A stretch of DNA of 64,000 bases from Berkiella_A sp050252335 (lineage in GTDB: Bacteria > Pseudomonadota > Gammaproteobacteria > Berkiellales > Berkiellaceae), in NCBI GenBank assembly GCA_050252335.1, contig JBFWLB010000007.1:1-64000 (forward strand), read 5' to 3'. Within the stretch, counting starts at the first letter, position 1; the number at the start of each line of letters is the position of its first letter. Under the pieces are notes generated by a model. The model saw only the letters and a program-made list of their open reading frames with translations. It was not told the origin of the DNA and searched no databases. Positions 16,423 through 25,823 of the stretch are shown piece by piece. Both the position numbers and the translations under genes were made by a program.

Positions 16423-16758
16423 TTATTTCTTTCTTCTTCGCTCTCTTGGAGGCATTGGAGACTGGGACTGGGACTGAGGCTGAGGCTGAGGCTGAGGCTG
16501 AGGCTGAGAAGATATACTAATCATTGGATTACGAGAATGTAAAAAAGAAAGTAAAACAGCAGGAATAGGTCTTGCTAACACATTTTCTTGATTTACCGGC
16601 TCATTTCCTTGGTTCTCCAGAAGATTTCCAATATCTCGTCTCATATTTCCTCTATTTGCACGAACAGGTACAAATGCTTGCAACAATTCACGCTGTGCTA
16701 CTGGATCCATACCTGGTAGAACATCTTCTACATTTACTATTTGAGTTTTATGCGACAT
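16423..16758 (-). CDS. Small protein with Gln-Pro/Gln-Ser repeat and basic tail
   Basis: The ATG at 16756-16758 is preceded by GGAG at a good distance; an upstream extension reads through an AT-rich promoter region and is rejected. The 111-aa product has an N-terminal part without known domain (MSHKTQIVNVEDVLPGMDP), then alternating QP and QS dipeptides from a 6-bp tandem repeat, ending PPRERRRKK. The tail resembles a nuclear-localisation-type basic cluster, which would matter only if the protein reaches a host cell. Divergent from the LysR gene. Confidence 0.6.
   Translation of the reverse strand: MSHKTQIVNVEDVLPGMDPVAQRELLQAFVPVRANRGNMRRDIGNLLENQGNEPVNQENVLARPIPAVLLSFLHSRNPMISISSQPQPQPQPQPQSQSQSPMPPRERRRKK
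16461..16508. repeat. Hexanucleotide tandem repeat, 8 units
   Basis: Eight consecutive 6-bp units (two ACTGGG, one ACTGAG, five GCTGAG) inside the coding region of the preceding entry, encoding Gln-Pro/Gln-Ser pairs. Unit changes would alter protein length in steps of two residues without a frameshift. Confidence 0.9.
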
Positions 16759-16883
16759 ATTTTTCATCTCCAAATATAAAAAAATTGAATATTTCGGTGT
16801 TTTTAAAAAAAAACAAGATAACATATATAATAAAAATTTATTAGATGATATAATTAGAACAAATTGTTTGATTAAGTAATATA

Positions 16884-17771
16884 ATGATTGATGAGTTACG
16901 TGCACTTGCAATCTTTGCCAAAACGGTAGAGGCTGGCTCATTTCGAACAGGCGCTAAAGAGCTAAAGTTATCCCCTTCTGTTGTCAGCCATCATATTTCC
17001 CAGCTAGAAGAGCGATTAGGCGCCACTTTACTGTATCGCTCCACACGTCATCTTTCTCTAACGCAAGATGGCGAACAACTCTTTCTTGCGGCAAAAGCAA
17101 TGGTAGAGGCTGCTGAAAGTGGACTGAATACCATTATGCATCAATCTCCTGAACCTTCAGGCAAATTAGTGGTTACTATTCCTGCTGCACTCACCCGCAG
17201 TGCATTAGTTAAAGATCTGATCGATTTTGCCAAGACTTTTCCTAAAATCGGATTATCTATTAGCTTTACAGATCTACAAGAAGATTTGATCCGTCAAGGA
17301 ATCGATCTTGCAATACGCATCGGGGATTTACAAAATAATACATTAAAGGCGAAAAAACTTTCTGAGATGAAGCGCACGCTGATTGTGGCGCCAAGTTATC
17401 TGAAAGGCCGGAAAAATCCAAAGAAGCCACAAGAGCTCATTGACTTGGACTGGATTGGATTGAAAACACGCCCTGATCAGCGGACATTAGTAAATAGCGC
17501 TGGAAAAAGCTTTGAGATCAATTTTAAGCCTAGAATTGTTGTTGATAGTCTGGATGCTGTTCGAGAATTTGCCATCGCGGGCTTAGGGCTTGCCACCCCT
17601 CCCACCTTTCTCGTTGAAGAAGATATATGTCAAGGTTTGCTTGTTGAGCCCTTACCTGAATGGGGTATCGAGTCACTGGGTGTTTACGCGGTTTGGCCCC
17701 CCAATGCCTCTAAAGAGTCTTTAACCTTCCGACTGATCGATTTCTTAGAAATGCGAAAAAGCGGTTTGTAA
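16884..17771 (+). CDS. LysR family transcriptional regulator
   Basis: N-terminal winged helix: ALAIFAKTVEAGSFRTGAKE and LSPSVVSHHISQLEERLGATLLYRSTRHLSLT, then the periplasmic-binding-protein-like effector domain (from about residue 90) and the conserved FAIAGLGLATPPTFLVEEDI. 295 aa, normal. It is closest to the CrgA/DsdC-like group that regulates unlinked genes. Divergent from the QP-repeat gene, which is a possible target. Confidence 0.92.
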   Translation: MIDELRALAIFAKTVEAGSFRTGAKELKLSPSVVSHHISQLEERLGATLLYRSTRHLSLTQDGEQLFLAAKAMVEAAESGLNTIMHQSPEPSGKLVVTIPAALTRSALVKDLIDFAKTFPKIGLSISFTDLQEDLIRQGIDLAIRIGDLQNNTLKAKKLSEMKRTLIVAPSYLKGRKNPKKPQELIDLDWIGLKTRPDQRTLVNSAGKSFEINFKPRIVVDSLDAVREFAIAGLGLATPPTFLVEEDICQGLLVEPLPEWGIESLGVYAVWPPNASKESLTFRLIDFLEMRKSGL

Positions 17772-17804
17772 TTTTAGGCACAAGATTTTGAAACACAAAC
17801 CAAA

Positions 17805-18098
17805 CTATTTTTTCAATTTCTTAAAATACTCATTTAATTCAATGGGTGCAAGAATTTCTGGCTTACCATCTTTTGTAAATTCAGTGCCTTGATATATCTC
17901 ACACTTTGAGAAAGATCTATTTTTCCAAGGATTATGGATCTGTTTGCCTATTTTAGATTTTTCACTGTTGAAGGTAACCAGATTAACCAGATCTCGCGCC
18001 TTGGTTTCAGAAACAGCACGCACAATAATAGAATCTAATTTTTTAAATTCTGCAGTGGGCCACTTTGGATTAAACGGTGTTAAAATAAATAGCTGCAT
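17805..18098 (-). CDS. Hypothetical protein, 97 aa
   Basis: ATG at 18096-18098 with AGAAGAGA upstream. The product starts MQLFILTPFNPKWPTAEFKK and contains IIVRAVSETKARDLV, a pattern seen in small unannotated proteins; no family named. It lies 39 bases downstream of the DUF924 gene on the same strand. Confidence 0.6.
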   Translation of the reverse strand: MQLFILTPFNPKWPTAEFKKLDSIIVRAVSETKARDLVNLVTFNSEKSKIGKQIHNPWKNRSFSKCEIYQGTEFTKDGKPEILAPIELNEYFKKLKK

Positions 18099-18137
18099 TT
18101 CTCTTCTTATTTAAGGTAGGTAGTACGTCAATATTTT

Positions 18138-18719
18138 TTAATAGCCTGGATGGCTTTCTAAGAATTCAATCTCCGCCCTTGTGCTTTCACGAGACAATAT
18201 TTTATTGCGATGTGGAAAGCGCTGAAATTTTTGAATAATTTGGTGATGATCTTCGGCATAGCTCAAGAAGATCTGCGCAATATTCTTGTATTCGGCTGCA
18301 GTCTCAAGAAAAAGCTTTTCGTATAAAGCAACACTCTTTTCCTGATCGTCAATATTTTCAGAATGCTCGAATGGCAAATATATAAAAACACGTTCTGTTA
18401 GAGTCAGTTTTTTATCAAGACCTTGTTCTATTGCTGCTTTAGCAGCGTTTAGAGCCAATGTATCATACTCAAACATATGGGGTGTATTTCTAAAGAGGTT
18501 ACGTGAAAATTGATCGATTAAGATAATATAAGCTAAAGTGCCTTTGGAAGATTTCAACCAATTATTTAATTCACCTTGTATGGCTTGCTCTCTTCGTAAA
18601 GCAAATTGCTTACGAATAGTATTATCTATTTTCTCATCTTTTAGCCACCATAAATTTCGATTGTAAATAGGTGCCTTTTCATGTTCATAATCGAACCAAA
18701 AATTTAATATTTCATCCAT
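18138..18719 (-). CDS. DUF924 family protein
   Basis: 193 aa with the DUF924 features: ILNFWFD at the start, WW near residue 25, LIDQFSRNLFRNTP, FIYLPFEHSE and RFPHRNKIL. The family has an all-helical, TPR-like fold of unknown function, common in proteobacteria. It appears complete with its ATG at 18717-18719. Confidence 0.88.
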   Translation of the reverse strand: MDEILNFWFDYEHEKAPIYNRNLWWLKDEKIDNTIRKQFALRREQAIQGELNNWLKSSKGTLAYIILIDQFSRNLFRNTPHMFEYDTLALNAAKAAIEQGLDKKLTLTERVFIYLPFEHSENIDDQEKSVALYEKLFLETAAEYKNIAQIFLSYAEDHHQIIQKFQRFPHRNKILSRESTRAEIEFLESHPGY

Positions 18720-19208
18720 TGTTTTGTCTTTTCCTCAAGTTTGATGTTTCACTATACTATCGATTATACAAAAATACATACCTAAATAGATTTCTTAATA
18801 CCCATTTATTGGCTTATCTATCTAAAAAAATGCTGTGATTTTAAAAAGTTCTACCATATAAAATTTATGATAAGCATCAAGTAGGCATAAGATATTATAA
18901 ATCAAAACCCTTAGCTAACAAGGCTTCTAAGATGATGTTGGATTTGCTTGACAATGAATTTTCTGTGACAGCAGGAATTGAACGATCATATTAATCAATC
19001 ATGTGTATAGGATGGTAGGGACAATATTCTAAAATGGAATTCCATGAATATAAAATGAGTAATTACATCATTTAATCAGTGTAAACACGGGCTCAAAGAG
19101 GGTTGGATGGGGCGATCAAACACATAAATATTGACAATACAGATTTCTAACTATAATCTTTCTGAAGTTATAAAACGCTCAATATTTATTAAAATAGGAA
19201 CTTTGCAA
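18720..19208. other. 489-bp gap, mostly featureless
   Basis: The gap between DUF924 and the two-TM protein contains AT-rich DNA and a short relic-like frame (about 18906-18992, including MMLDLLDNEF and ending TAA) with no start context. The long frame of the next gene opens from a TTG at 19131, but its ATG at 19209 has the better ribosome-binding site. No RNA gene or repeat recognised. Confidence 0.5.
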
Positions 19209-20162
19209 ATGCCTTTCAATCTTGGTTTAGCACGCGTAACCACTGAATTTACCATTAATGAGCAGGATAATATGCAAGCAAATCCTGAAGATAAAACAGC
19301 TTTGGTAAATGCGTTATTGGAAAATAAAAATTTGCTAAAAGTAAATAATCTTGGGCATAGCTTTGACGAACAGGCAAGAAAAAGACTAGATATACATTTA
19401 ACAAGTAACACTCGCGCACTTCTTGACCATACTAAGATAGAAGTTATTTTTTACAGCAATGATAATACTAAAAAGACTCGTAAAGATAACTTTCGTTTTG
19501 ATGATCCTGCCTTTTATCAAGCTAAAAAGATTATATTCTTAAAATTTAGACTTGCTGAAGGGGTTAGTGAAGCAGCTTTAAAGCTTGCAACATTAAAATC
19601 CTTTATGTTAAAAGAACTCCTAAAATGTCATCATTTGCAATACTGTTATTTTTGGGGATTAATAAATAGACCCACGCCATTCTTAAATCATCAACAAGAA
19701 AATTTATTAGAGCGAATTATATATCGAAACAAAAGATATCTTTCAAAATATCAATTCGATTGGCCTCGTTGGACAGGAATAGCATTTGGCGTGGTAGGCT
19801 TAAGTGCCCTCTTTTTACCTGGGTTTGGTATATTAAAAGGCTTACTTTCAGCAGCTACTCTTTTTGTAGGTGGTGTTAATGTAGGGGCTGCTATTTCATA
19901 TTTTCGTGAACAATTTTTATTTAAAGTTGGCTATAATAAGCTGCAAGACTTAAAAGAAAACAAAATCCCTAATGATGAATCAATAAAAGAATGTTTAATA
20001 GCTGGCCAGAATTCGAAACATTGGAAGGGATATTTCAATAGCTTTTTGAATTGGAAAAGCTATTCACCCAAAAATTACCCCGCTTATGCAGCGGGACTCT
20101 ATACCGGCGTTCATCGTTTAAAGGATCAGAAAGAAGCTATTAAGAAATTGCGTCCTAATTAA
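19209..20162 (+). CDS. Predicted two-TM protein of unknown function
   Basis: 317 aa from the ATG at 19209 (AGGA 9 bases upstream). The first 190 residues are polar and helical; residues of about 190-235 form two hydrophobic segments joined by a Gly/Pro turn (GVVGLSALFLPGFGILKGLL, then SAATLFVGGVNVGAAISYF), followed by a basic C-terminal part. A central membrane hairpin in a polar protein is common among secreted effectors of Legionellales, but the function is unrecognised. Confidence 0.6.
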   Translation: MPFNLGLARVTTEFTINEQDNMQANPEDKTALVNALLENKNLLKVNNLGHSFDEQARKRLDIHLTSNTRALLDHTKIEVIFYSNDNTKKTRKDNFRFDDPAFYQAKKIIFLKFRLAEGVSEAALKLATLKSFMLKELLKCHHLQYCYFWGLINRPTPFLNHQQENLLERIIYRNKRYLSKYQFDWPRWTGIAFGVVGLSALFLPGFGILKGLLSAATLFVGGVNVGAAISYFREQFLFKVGYNKLQDLKENKIPNDESIKECLIAGQNSKHWKGYFNSFLNWKSYSPKNYPAYAAGLYTGVHRLKDQKEAIKKLRPN

Positions 20163-20305
20163 TATTTATTCAAGCACTAAAAATGTGCTCATCAAAATGA
20201 GCAAAGAGAAATTGAGAGACAAAATTTAAGTGTGGCTATTTCACTCAAATATTTGGGGTCGGATTCTAGTGGACCTAGTAAAACAACTTGGGACAGGTTA
20301 TAAAG

Positions 20306-20380
20306 TGTAGTAGCTCAGACTTAATCTGACCGTTACCTGTTTTATTAAGGTGTCTGTTAGATTAGATTTGGGCTACTACA
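20306..20380. mobile_element. 75-bp palindromic MITE-like element
   Basis: TGTAGTAGCTCAGACTTAAT... at the left end and the reverse complement of ...ATTTGGGCTACTACA at the right end match at about 22 of 27 positions, with about 20 bases between. It looks like two insertion-sequence ends without an interior. It sits in the 394-bp gap before the Fic gene; the rest of the gap shows nothing else. Confidence 0.65.
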
Positions 20381-20556
20381 AATTATTTTCCCTGATGATT
20401 TTTAAGGATATTTATTAAATTTTGATAATAAATAGAAAAAATATCTTAAGTAGCTTAAGAAAACTTTGATGATCCCCAAAATATGTTATTTCTATTCGAA
20501 AACTCAAAATTTCAAAGCAATCCACTTTCACTAATGGTGTTACGATATGTGAGTAA

Positions 20557-22077
20557 CTATTCCATTTCTACCAATCCGCCTAAAAAATGACAAAATGGTT
20601 CAATATTGTGCCTAACACTAGCTTCCTCCAACGCCACCATATAAGCGGTACGTTGCTCAACTGGAATAATAGTCCATGAATAGCCACCTGATGCACACAT
20701 AGTGTTCATCAAGAAGCGACCAATCCGTCCATTACCATCCATATAGGGATGTATATATACAAAAAAGAAATGACCAAGCACAATTCTGACAGATGCTTCT
20801 TTCTCTTCTTTCAATAAATCGAAAAAAGCCGGCATTAGCTCTCTAACTGCAGCAACATTTGGTGGAACATGGTGAGACCGGCGTATATAAACCTGGCTTC
20901 CTCGATAACCAGCTAAATCTGTTCTTTGCAATATATTTGCTGTAACACTTGGACCAAATAACTCACGGTACCAATCGCCATGGGACTGCCATACAACTTG
21001 ACCTGCATTTTCCCCTTGAATAATTTTTTCTATACTTTGCCTAACTACTTGAAAAGCTTGCCAATATCCACGCGCAGCTAATGCATCTTTTTGCTTTTGA
21101 TCATTTTCATTTGTGTCCGGGTTCCAAGTCCCGCTCCTTACCTTTTCAATAAGGTCTAGACTAACACGATAACCTTCGATAGAAAGAGAGTGATATGCAT
21201 CCTGTACATATTTCTCATCAACATTGCTTAAATATGCTGTTACATTCAAAGATTGTAGTGGAGGGGGTGGAAAATTTCTGAGAATGACTTCCCGCATTTC
21301 ATGCCACAATATTTTAATGCGACTAACGCAAGGAGATTCTGATCGTTGAGATAATAAAATGGGTGCGGCATTTTCAAATGGATCACTTTCTCGCACATCA
21401 TATTCTGCTAACTGCATAGCTTTAACGATATCATCAGCTATTTTATCTCGACCGATGTTTCTAAACGCCCCAGCTAAACGTCCTGCAATTGTACTGTGTC
21501 CGCCTTCTAGTAAAAGGGATAAAACTTGTGATGCATCATGAATCATAGCAACACTAGCTCTTGCATCTGTTGGATATTGTCTAAAAAATTTCTGAGAACA
21601 ATTTAACAATGCTGGAACGAAAGAGTAAATTCTTAGCCCCTTTTTTTCTTCAGTTTCTTTTTGCTCTGGAAGATTATATCTTACGTTTAAAAATGAGGTT
21701 TCAAAGGGCAATGAAATGATTTTATTATCACCTTTTGTAGAATACACTAATAATTGTTTGGGTACTGTCCAATTATCTGCGTGCAATAATAAGGATTGCT
21801 CTGGCGACAAACACCATTCTTGGTTAAATCGTTGATTTAAATAAGATGCACAAAAATCCCAATACGAAGCATACCAAGCCGTGCTTTCTCCGGTGGATTC
21901 GTCTGGGCGCGATGGTATATACCACCCCTTCATCACTTCTTGGATAAAACCATTTTTTTGCAGGCGCTCTCTATGCACACGAGTCAAATCCCGAGATCTA
22001 ATTGCCACAAGTCCTTGGTCTTGTAATACTTTTAACGATTCAAGTGACTGAGCTAATTTCTCGGATGGGGTTGCCAT
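20557..22077 (-). CDS. Fic domain protein (probable AMP-transferase)
   Basis: The Fic motif HPYMDGNGRIGR lies at residues 443-454 and is complete, so nucleotide transfer (usually AMP from ATP to a hydroxyl) is likely. An inhibitory-helix motif SLSIEG near residue 296, of the S/TxxxE(G/N) type, lies before the Fic core, so activity is probably autoinhibited. The N-terminal 100 residues look like a winged helix (IRSRDLTRVHRERLQKNGFI), similar to AbiEi-type regulators. 506 aa. It lies just outside the ssrA island. Three direct repeats upstream suggest autoregulation. Role could be toxin-like or signalling. Confidence 0.85.
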   Translation of the reverse strand: MATPSEKLAQSLESLKVLQDQGLVAIRSRDLTRVHRERLQKNGFIQEVMKGWYIPSRPDESTGESTAWYASYWDFCASYLNQRFNQEWCLSPEQSLLLHADNWTVPKQLLVYSTKGDNKIISLPFETSFLNVRYNLPEQKETEEKKGLRIYSFVPALLNCSQKFFRQYPTDARASVAMIHDASQVLSLLLEGGHSTIAGRLAGAFRNIGRDKIADDIVKAMQLAEYDVRESDPFENAAPILLSQRSESPCVSRIKILWHEMREVILRNFPPPPLQSLNVTAYLSNVDEKYVQDAYHSLSIEGYRVSLDLIEKVRSGTWNPDTNENDQKQKDALAARGYWQAFQVVRQSIEKIIQGENAGQVVWQSHGDWYRELFGPSVTANILQRTDLAGYRGSQVYIRRSHHVPPNVAAVRELMPAFFDLLKEEKEASVRIVLGHFFFVYIHPYMDGNGRIGRFLMNTMCASGGYSWTIIPVEQRTAYMVALEEASVRHNIEPFCHFLGGLVEME

Positions 22078-22092
22078 TTCATGTATTAATCC

Positions 22093-22152
22093 TAGGTTAT
22101 TATGTTGTTTTAATTATAGGTTATTATGTTGTGCTAATTCTAGGTTATTATG
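22093..22152 (-). promoter_or_regulatory. Three 24-bp-period direct repeats upstream of fic
   Basis: TAGGTTATTATGTTG at 22093 and 22117, and TAGGTTATTATG at 22141, are spaced exactly 24 bp apart starting 16 bases before the fic ATG. The regular spacing near two helical turns suggests an operator array, possibly for the N-terminal winged helix of the Fic protein itself. Confidence 0.6.
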
Positions 22153-22363
22153 CGATAAATAAAAATAAATACATAAATATCAATAAATTATGAAATTTAA
22201 TATATAGAAAAATTCTTTTTTAAAAATGAAATATTATGCGAAAAAGAGGATTTAGTGGTGATTAATATAGCTGTACATACAACTAATTATCGCATCTTAT
22301 TAGGTGGAGATTAAACTAGGGTACTAGTTTAGCCGGCTACACATCATGAAAGCCCGTAACTTC

Positions 22364-22437
22364 TTAAAATTAAAGGCTTTTTAGTCGTTCTAGTTTTTCG
22401 TTGGATTTAAAACTGGGGCGGCGGGAACTGATTTAAG
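22364..22437. other. Distal attachment site of the ssrA island
   Basis: This stretch repeats, in the same orientation, the sequence flanking and overlapping the 3' end of ssrA at 35270-35337: TTAAAATTA, GGCTTTTTAGTCGTTCT, TTTCGTTGGATTTAAA and CGGCGGGAA are shared. It lacks about 4 bases inside the tmRNA acceptor region. It marks the far end of the integrated element. Confidence 0.88.
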
Positions 22438-22644
22438 CACCTATCTAATTGATATTATATGACTTTATCAAAACACATTTTTCACGATACTACTATCAGT
22501 ACAGCTAAAATGAAAAGTCATGCATTTTAACATGGTGTACTTACAACAAAATGGGCTGGATGTTTACCCCCCAAGATGTCCTTTTTTAGTTAGCTCGTGT
22601 AATATACTTAATATTTAGACTAAGGTGTTCTAGGCGGTACTATA

Positions 22645-22659
22645 TACCCCTAGGGGGTA
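22645..22659. promoter_or_regulatory. Palindrome ahead of hsdR
   Basis: TACCCCTAGGGGGTA is a near-perfect palindrome ending 10 bases before the GTG start of hsdR. It overlaps the likely ribosome-binding region (AGGGGG), so a protein or a hairpin here could limit hsdR translation or transcription. Confidence 0.45.
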
Positions 22660-22668
22660 CTGTAAAAG

Positions 22669-25600
22669 GTGAAGTTCAACGAAGATTCAAGAGTGAAGAT
22701 ACCCACAATCCTGCATTTGATGCGGTTGGGTTATGGCTATCTGTCTCTAAAAGACCCAAAGCTCAAACGGGACGAATCTACAAACATCTTTACAGAAATC
22801 TTTTTACAAAGCATAAAGCGAATCAACCCTTCCCTAAACGACCTAGAAGCCCAGCAGCTACTCTCTGACGTCTCGCTTACCCTAGAGAACGAAGATCTAG
22901 GCAAAGCCTTCTATGAAAAGCTCATCGACAAATCTGGTGTTCGCCTCATAGACTTAGAAGACTTTAATAACAACTCATTTAATGTTGTCACTGAGCTAAC
23001 CTACAAAAAAGACGAAGAGGAATTCCGACCGGATATTACTCTGCTCATTAATGGCCTGCCATTAGCATTTATAGAAGTTAAGCGACCAAACAACCGCGAT
23101 GGTATATTAGCTGAGCACAAGCGTATACAAACACGCTTTCAGAACAAGAAGTTTAGAAATTTCATTAACATTACCCAGCTAATGGTGTTCTCCAATAATA
23201 TGGAGTATGACGACAGCACGCCCAGGCCTATTGAGGGGGCATTTTATGCTACGCCATCTTATAGCAAGCCCACATTCAATTATTTTCGTGAAGAGCATGT
23301 TTTTGACTTAAATGTTTTACTTTCAGATGTGGATGACGAAGAAGAAACTGCATTACTTAAAGATACTAACTTGCTAAGCATAAAGCAGTCACCAGAATTT
23401 GCAAATAACAAAAGTCCTGATACCCCCACAAACCGTATTTGTACTTCACTATTCCAGCGTGAACGAATTGCTTTTTTACTTGAGTTTGGCTTGGCCTATG
23501 TGAAAAAACGAATAGGTGTTGAAAAACATATAATGCGTTATCCGCAAATTTTCGCCACTATGGCTATAGAGCAAAAACTTTCTGAGGGTGTAAAAAAAGG
23601 CATTATCTGGCACACGCAAGGTAGTGGTAAAACAGCATTGGCTTACTACAATGTAAAATATCTCTCTGACTACTTTCAGAATCAAAACATTATCGCTAAA
23701 TTCTATTTTATTGTTGACAGACTCGATTTGCTTGTTCAAGCAGGCCGTGAGTTTAGATCGCGTGGATTAGTTGTACACAACATCAATTCAAAAGAAGATT
23801 TTGCCAAGGACATCAAAAAAACTACGGCCATACACAACGTTAGTGGCAAAGCTGAAATTACAGTCGTCAATATTCAAAAATTTAAGGATGATCCAAACGT
23901 TATAAAAAGCGGTGACTATAACGTCAATATTCAGCGAGTATTCTTTTTAGATGAGGTTCATCGTAGCTATAATCCAAAAGGCAGCTTTTTAGCCAATTTG
24001 GAGCAAGCCGACCGTGATGCAATCAAGATTGGTTTAACTGGTACACCGCTGTTGGGTGAAGAATATAACTCCAAATTGTTGTTCGGTAATTACATTCACA
24101 AATACTATTACAACGCATCCATTAAAGATGGGTATACACTGCGATTGATTCGTGAGGACATTGAAACCAGTTATAAACTTGATTTGCAAAAGACTCTCGC
24201 AGCAATCTATGAAGACACTGAGATTCTAAAAGGGAGCGGCAACAAAAAACTAGTTTATGCACACAAAAGATTTGTAGAGCCAATGCTCGATTACATCATA
24301 AAGGATTTTGAGCAAGCCCGTATATCCTTCAACGATAACACTATAGGCGGTATGGTTATATGTGATTCTTCAGAGCAAGCTAAAATGATGTTTGATATTT
24401 TTCAAGCACAATACGCTAAACCACAAGGCCTAGAGGAGCAGTCAGGATCTGATAACTTGACCTCAGAACCAGCCTCATATAAAGCCAAGGAGAAACTAAA
24501 TAGCCAGGTTACTAATGCCGCCGTTATCTTGCACGATGTTGAAACTAAGGATGAACGCAAAAAACTAGTCGAAGACTTCAAAGAAGGTAAAATTGACCTC
24601 TTGTTCGTATATAACATGTTGCTTACCGGATTCGACTCTCCACGCCTTAAAAAGCTATACATAGGGCGTGTAATTAAAGCCCACAATCTATTGCAAGCCC
24701 TTACGCGTGTAAACCGTACCTATCACAATTTTAACTATGGCTATGTGGTGGACTTTGCCGATATAGAAAGTGAATTTGAGAAAACAAACAGAGACTATTT
24801 TAGAGAACTTCAATCTGAGCTAGGTGATGAAATTGAGCACTATAGTAATCTGTTTAAATCTCAAGATGAAATCTTAAAAGAAATACAAGAGATCAAAGAA
24901 ACCCTATTCCATTTTGACACCACTAATGCCGAAATATTTTCGGGTCAAATTTCGCAGATCAATTCCCGTAGTGAAATGTTAAAAATCACACGCGCCTTAA
25001 ACAATGCCAAGAGCCTTTATAATCTTATTCGCTTGGCAGGCGATTATGAAATGCTTGAAAGGCTAGACTTTCAAATGCTCACTGTATTATCTAGGGAGGC
25101 AGATAGGCGTCTAGCCCTTATCAATACCAAAGAAGCGTTAGAAAGTAGCGTTGATACCTCAAACTTGCTTAACGTTGCCTTAGAAGATGTTATCTTTGCG
25201 TTCACCAAAGTCAGTGAAGAAGAAATGATTTTAGCTGATGAGCTAAAAAACACGCTTCAAAGAACACGTGAAGGCCTAGGTGAGAATTTTGATCCCCGTG
25301 ATCCTGAGTTTGTTTCACTAAAAGAAGAACTTGAACGTCTATTTAAGAAGAAAAACTTAAGCGAGATCACCAAAGAGCAGATGGAAAGCAACATTAAGGC
25401 TTTAAATGATATATATAAACGGGCCAAAGAGCTAGAAAGAAAAAACCAGCTATTAAGGGCTAAATATGACAATGATGAAAAATATGCTCGTTTACATAAA
25501 CGTCTCATGGAAAAAGATCCTTTAACGGATAGTGAGAGCAAACTTTTTGAGGCCCTAAAAAGCTTAAAAACTGAAGTTGACAATAAAATACAACAGAACT

Positions 25601-25776
25601 CAAAAATGTTAGAAAATGAAAACTATGTTAAAAAAATGGTTACTAAGCTTGTTATCAATCAGTTCAGAAACAAGCACATACCTTTAACCCCAGATGCAAC
25701 CAGACGCATCAACGGTTTAGTGGTAAATGAATATATGAACGAATACTATGGGGGAGCAGGTACAGCTCGTCTGTAA
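22669..25776 (+). CDS. hsdR: Type I restriction enzyme, R subunit
   Basis: Motor and nuclease subunit of a type I restriction system. The N-terminal PD-(D/E)xK nuclease shows FRPDITLL...AFIEVK near residues 118-140; Walker A TQGSGKT lies near 315, the DEAD-type FFLDEVHR near 427, LTGTPL after it and motif VI QALTRVNRTY in the second helicase lobe, followed by a long coiled-coil C-terminus. 1035 aa, family length. The start is GTG; the next ATG (22720) would shorten the conserved N-terminus. hsdM begins 47 bases later. Works with HsdM and HsdS. Confidence 0.94.
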   Translation: MKFNEDSRVKIPTILHLMRLGYGYLSLKDPKLKRDESTNIFTEIFLQSIKRINPSLNDLEAQQLLSDVSLTLENEDLGKAFYEKLIDKSGVRLIDLEDFNNNSFNVVTELTYKKDEEEFRPDITLLINGLPLAFIEVKRPNNRDGILAEHKRIQTRFQNKKFRNFINITQLMVFSNNMEYDDSTPRPIEGAFYATPSYSKPTFNYFREEHVFDLNVLLSDVDDEEETALLKDTNLLSIKQSPEFANNKSPDTPTNRICTSLFQRERIAFLLEFGLAYVKKRIGVEKHIMRYPQIFATMAIEQKLSEGVKKGIIWHTQGSGKTALAYYNVKYLSDYFQNQNIIAKFYFIVDRLDLLVQAGREFRSRGLVVHNINSKEDFAKDIKKTTAIHNVSGKAEITVVNIQKFKDDPNVIKSGDYNVNIQRVFFLDEVHRSYNPKGSFLANLEQADRDAIKIGLTGTPLLGEEYNSKLLFGNYIHKYYYNASIKDGYTLRLIREDIETSYKLDLQKTLAAIYEDTEILKGSGNKKLVYAHKRFVEPMLDYIIKDFEQARISFNDNTIGGMVICDSSEQAKMMFDIFQAQYAKPQGLEEQSGSDNLTSEPASYKAKEKLNSQVTNAAVILHDVETKDERKKLVEDFKEGKIDLLFVYNMLLTGFDSPRLKKLYIGRVIKAHNLLQALTRVNRTYHNFNYGYVVDFADIESEFEKTNRDYFRELQSELGDEIEHYSNLFKSQDEILKEIQEIKETLFHFDTTNAEIFSGQISQINSRSEMLKITRALNNAKSLYNLIRLAGDYEMLERLDFQMLTVLSREADRRLALINTKEALESSVDTSNLLNVALEDVIFAFTKVSEEEMILADELKNTLQRTREGLGENFDPRDPEFVSLKEELERLFKKKNLSEITKEQMESNIKALNDIYKRAKELERKNQLLRAKYDNDEKYARLHKRLMEKDPLTDSESKLFEALKSLKTEVDNKIQQNSKMLENENYVKKMVTKLVINQFRNKHIPLTPDATRRINGLVVNEYMNEYYGGAGTARL

Positions 25777-25823
25777 TCTAACCTTGAAGCCTGGTTTCAG
25801 GCCATCTACCTAGAGAAGAAAAA

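Noticed and set aside
16461..16508. Phase-variable repeat switching a gene on and off
   Set aside because: The unit is 6 bp, so changes in copy number keep the frame; only linker length can vary.
18906..18992. Possible transposase relic before the two-TM gene
   Set aside because: The frame is under 30 codons, lacks a start and does not match a recognisable transposase motif.
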